Source: Acrasis kona (lineage: Eukaryota > Heterolobosea > Eutetramitea > Acrasida > Acrasidae). From it: a stretch of DNA of 28,678 nucleotides. Positions within the stretch are counted from its first letter, which is position 1. Each line of letters opens with the position of its first letter. Of the stretch, positions 26,844 to 28,678 are shown one piece after another. The stretch covers positions 1 to 28,678 of the forward strand of contig JAOPGA020001667.1 of assembly GCA_026419775.2 (NCBI GenBank), written 5' to 3'. The notes beneath the pieces are model-generated. The model was not told the DNA's origin. It made no database searches and saw nothing but the letters and a program-made list of their open reading frames with translations. The position numbers and the translations under genes are program-made.

Positions 26844-27399
26844 TTACAATAATTTCGCCAACCAAAACAATTCGTAACAGCTGAAGCTGAAACCGTTACT
26901 GATGAACATTTTTTAAAAGCTCAATCAGTTTAATAGCATTGAAGTTGTAGGAATACATCACTCGCCTGCTTCTGCCACAACTGTATTGATACAAGAATAG
27001 ATAAAGTTGAACAAAACATGACATCGCTATCGATCATATCGTTTCACATCCTTATTTTTTATTCAACCCTTTGGCATCCAATAGAGCCGTTTCAAAACTC
27101 ACGACAACAAAATTGGGTTTGATACATTACTATAATGGAAGTACAAGAAACTATAAAAGGTGTGGAACATTTACAAACCAGCAACATGATTTAAACGTTC
27201 TTCATATATCAAAACCATTGATAGTAATCGGTAACGAGCGGTTTTATAAATAATCCGGTGGGGTAGCCTATAGATGTAGCGAAGTGGATATTATAAAAAC
27301 AAGTTAGGAAGATTTGTTTTTTTGATACATATCAACGTAGTACTTATCGAACAAAAAATCTATGAACAGTAACTCTCCACCTAAGAGTTCTGGTTTGAA
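26844..27399. other. Intergenic region between Hip and the O-methyltransferase
   Basis: Divergent promoters. I see no gene. A 60-codon plus ORF (27071-27253) lacks an ATG and has no recognisable content. AT-rich, with scattered TATA-like words. Confidence 0.4.
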
Positions 27400-27419
27400 A
27401 TGTCCAAACCGTTGGACAT
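27400..27419. promoter_or_regulatory. Inverted repeat ATGTCCAA-ACCG-TTGGACAT
   Basis: Perfect 8-base arms around a 4-base loop, ten bases before the TATA box of the O-methyltransferase. Candidate binding site of a dimeric regulator. Confidence 0.45.
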
Positions 27420-27428
27420 CTTAGCACC

Positions 27429-27434
27429 TATAAA
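27429..27434 (+). promoter_or_regulatory. TATA box of the O-methyltransferase gene
   Basis: TATAAA overlaps the first possible ATG (27434) by one base, so that ATG is unlikely to be in the mRNA. The ATG at 27476 is 47 nt downstream, exactly the spacing seen in cathepsin B, and is preceded by an A-rich tract as there. Confidence 0.5.
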
Positions 27435-27475
27435 TGGGTAGTGTAACAATGACTCTCCGACAAGAAAAAAAAGTA

Positions 27476-28588
27476 ATGAACACTACCAATTGCCATCATG
27501 AAGCTGCTCGCTACCTATACAATGAATTCTACCTTGGACAAGTTAGATTATCAGTCATGAGAGCCATTCACAGGATGTCAATTTCAGACCTTCTAATCGA
27601 TGGACCACTTCACTACGAAGAACTAGCCAAACTTACAAGTTCACATGCACCAAGCCTACACAGAGTGATGATTACCGCACACCAAATGGGTCTATTCGAC
27701 TCATATGACGACAACACCATCTTCGCCTTGAACGCTACAAGTGAACTATTGACCACAAACCACTACATGTCAATGAGTGGATTGATGAGCTTTACCTTCG
27801 AGAACTACATGAGTGTTAGTTTGAACAATCTAGAAGACACAATACACACTGGAGTACCTAGTTTCATTCAAGCAACAGGATCCGACTTCTATAGTCACCT
27901 TAACAACAACTTTGAACAAAGATCTAATTTTGACAATGCTATGGCAAGTATGGACAACACTGTATCTCCTCTTTTGGCAACAATGGTCGATTGGAGTAAA
28001 ACAGAAACGATATGTGATTTGGCTGGTGGTGTAGGTTCAAGTGCAATGCATATCCTGAAGAAGAACGAGAACATTAAGAGGGCTACCGTCTGCGAAGTAG
28101 AGGAAGTCGTAGCAAAGGCAGAATCTATTCGCCCGACATACTACAATTTGTTTGGTGATGCAGCCTCTCGTGTGTCATTTAGAACAACCGACATATTTGA
28201 TATATCCAACATACCCAAATCTGCTGACACATATATGCTTAAAAATATAGTTCATGACTGGAGTGATGACCAGTGCGACTCTCTTCTCCAAAACATCTCT
28301 CATGTCTTTGACGGAAACTATGAGAAGAGGGTTTTGGTTGTCGAAAAAATTGTAAACACAACAAAAATATCACCAAGAACGGCTGGGCACGATATTGTCA
28401 AGTGCGTCTTGTTCGACGATCAAGTCAAGCACAGAACATTGGATTCTTTCAGCAAAATGTTTCTTCGAAATGGATTTGAGGTTACAAAAATAACACCTCT
28501 ACTTGATACTGATTACTATGCTATTGAAGGGAAACTACTGAAGAGATCTAGGTGTAGATTCCAAACAACCAATCTAGAACATTTATAA
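27476..28588 (+). CDS. SAM-dependent O-methyltransferase (plant COMT / family 2 type)
   Basis: 370 residues from the ATG at 27476 (384 if 27434 is used). The N-terminal part is the winged-helix dimerisation region (HRMSISDLLIDGPLHYEELA; SLHRVMITAHQMGLF). The Rossmann domain has SAM-binding ICDLAGGVGSS (about 179-189), the acidic loop ATVCEVEEVV, and FRTTDIFD. The catalytic base lies in LKNIVHDWSDDQC (His260), the conserved H-D-W-S-D motif of COMT and hydroxyindole O-methyltransferase relatives. The C-terminal RTLDSFSKMFLRNGFEVTKI matches the family end. These enzymes methylate hydroxyls of small aromatic or polyketide compounds; the acceptor here is unknown. Intronless, with a TATA box, an operator-like inverted repeat and AATAAA at 28645-28650. 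Inducible, possibly stage-specific expression is inference. Confidence 0.9.
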   Translation: MNTTNCHHEAARYLYNEFYLGQVRLSVMRAIHRMSISDLLIDGPLHYEELAKLTSSHAPSLHRVMITAHQMGLFDSYDDNTIFALNATSELLTTNHYMSMSGLMSFTFENYMSVSLNNLEDTIHTGVPSFIQATGSDFYSHLNNNFEQRSNFDNAMASMDNTVSPLLATMVDWSKTETICDLAGGVGSSAMHILKKNENIKRATVCEVEEVVAKAESIRPTYYNLFGDAASRVSFRTTDIFDISNIPKSADTYMLKNIVHDWSDDQCDSLLQNISHVFDGNYEKRVLVVEKIVNTTKISPRTAGHDIVKCVLFDDQVKHRTLDSFSKMFLRNGFEVTKITPLLDTDYYAIEGKLLKRSRCRFQTTNLEHL

Positions 28589-28678
28589 TTCATGAACTGC
28601 ATGCATTTAAAACAGGAGAGTCGGTGACTATCAAACTTGTTGTTAATAAAGACTATTTTAAATATTTAATTAGGACTT

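Noticed and set aside
27071-27253. A 60-codon plus ORF upstream of the O-methyltransferase
   Set aside because: No ATG start, no recognisable content and no stop-linked AATAAA.

Overview
This is a nuclear segment from a free-living, probably amoeboid or amoeboflagellate protist. The evidence is tiny spliceosomal introns (35 to 44 nt wherever I could place them, with GTAAGT/GTATGT-type donors), very short intergenic spaces, moderately AT-rich DNA, and a typical eukaryotic housekeeping set (mago nashi, FAM91, DDX3/Ded1, Hip/ST13, a Tctex1 dynein light chain). The cathepsin B without an occluding loop, the ABCG transporter with an EGF-like ectodomain and the glutamine-rich protein suggest a heterolobosean-like organism, but the placement is inference and weak. 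I see no mobile element, CRISPR array, rRNA or convincing tRNA.

Layout. Bases 1-3356 hold three minus-strand genes: the 5' part of a B-box zinc-finger gene, an ankyrin-repeat/acid-lipase fusion, and mago nashi, whose stop is only 24 nt from the lipase ATG. FAM91 (Golgi tethering) follows on plus and converges on a secreted trypsin-like protease. A poorly coding stretch then leads to a DDX3/Ded1 RNA helicase whose frame is broken twice. Bases 10231-15088 carry three minus-strand genes: an RRM protein with TPKK/acidic repeats, an ABCG half-transporter, and a small unknown gene ending 4 nt before the ABCG start. Cathepsin B and an alpha-1,3-fucosyltransferase-like GT10 enzyme follow on plus. Next come a glutamine-rich regulator with a plant-type conserved domain (minus), an apolipoprotein-L-like proline-rich protein (plus), and a zone (21.6-25.1 kb) with one clear ORF of unknown function and two unresolved split genes. 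The right end holds a Tctex1 light chain, Hip/ST13 and a SAM-dependent O-methyltransferase.

Two themes run across the window. First, the poly(A) signal AATAAA is often fused to the stop codon (CAATAAA, TAAATAAA, GAATAAA, TGAATAAA), so 3' UTRs are close to nil. Second, many genes are invisible to a plain ORF scan because they are cut by introns of about 40 nt. Mago, Tctex1, Hip, the ABCG N-terminus and the small gene at 14.7 kb were assembled here by hand, and in each case the exon lengths sum to a multiple of three. The genes form no single pathway. The window looks like ordinary compact gene-dense chromosome, with a few lineage-specific genes and unusual domain fusions.
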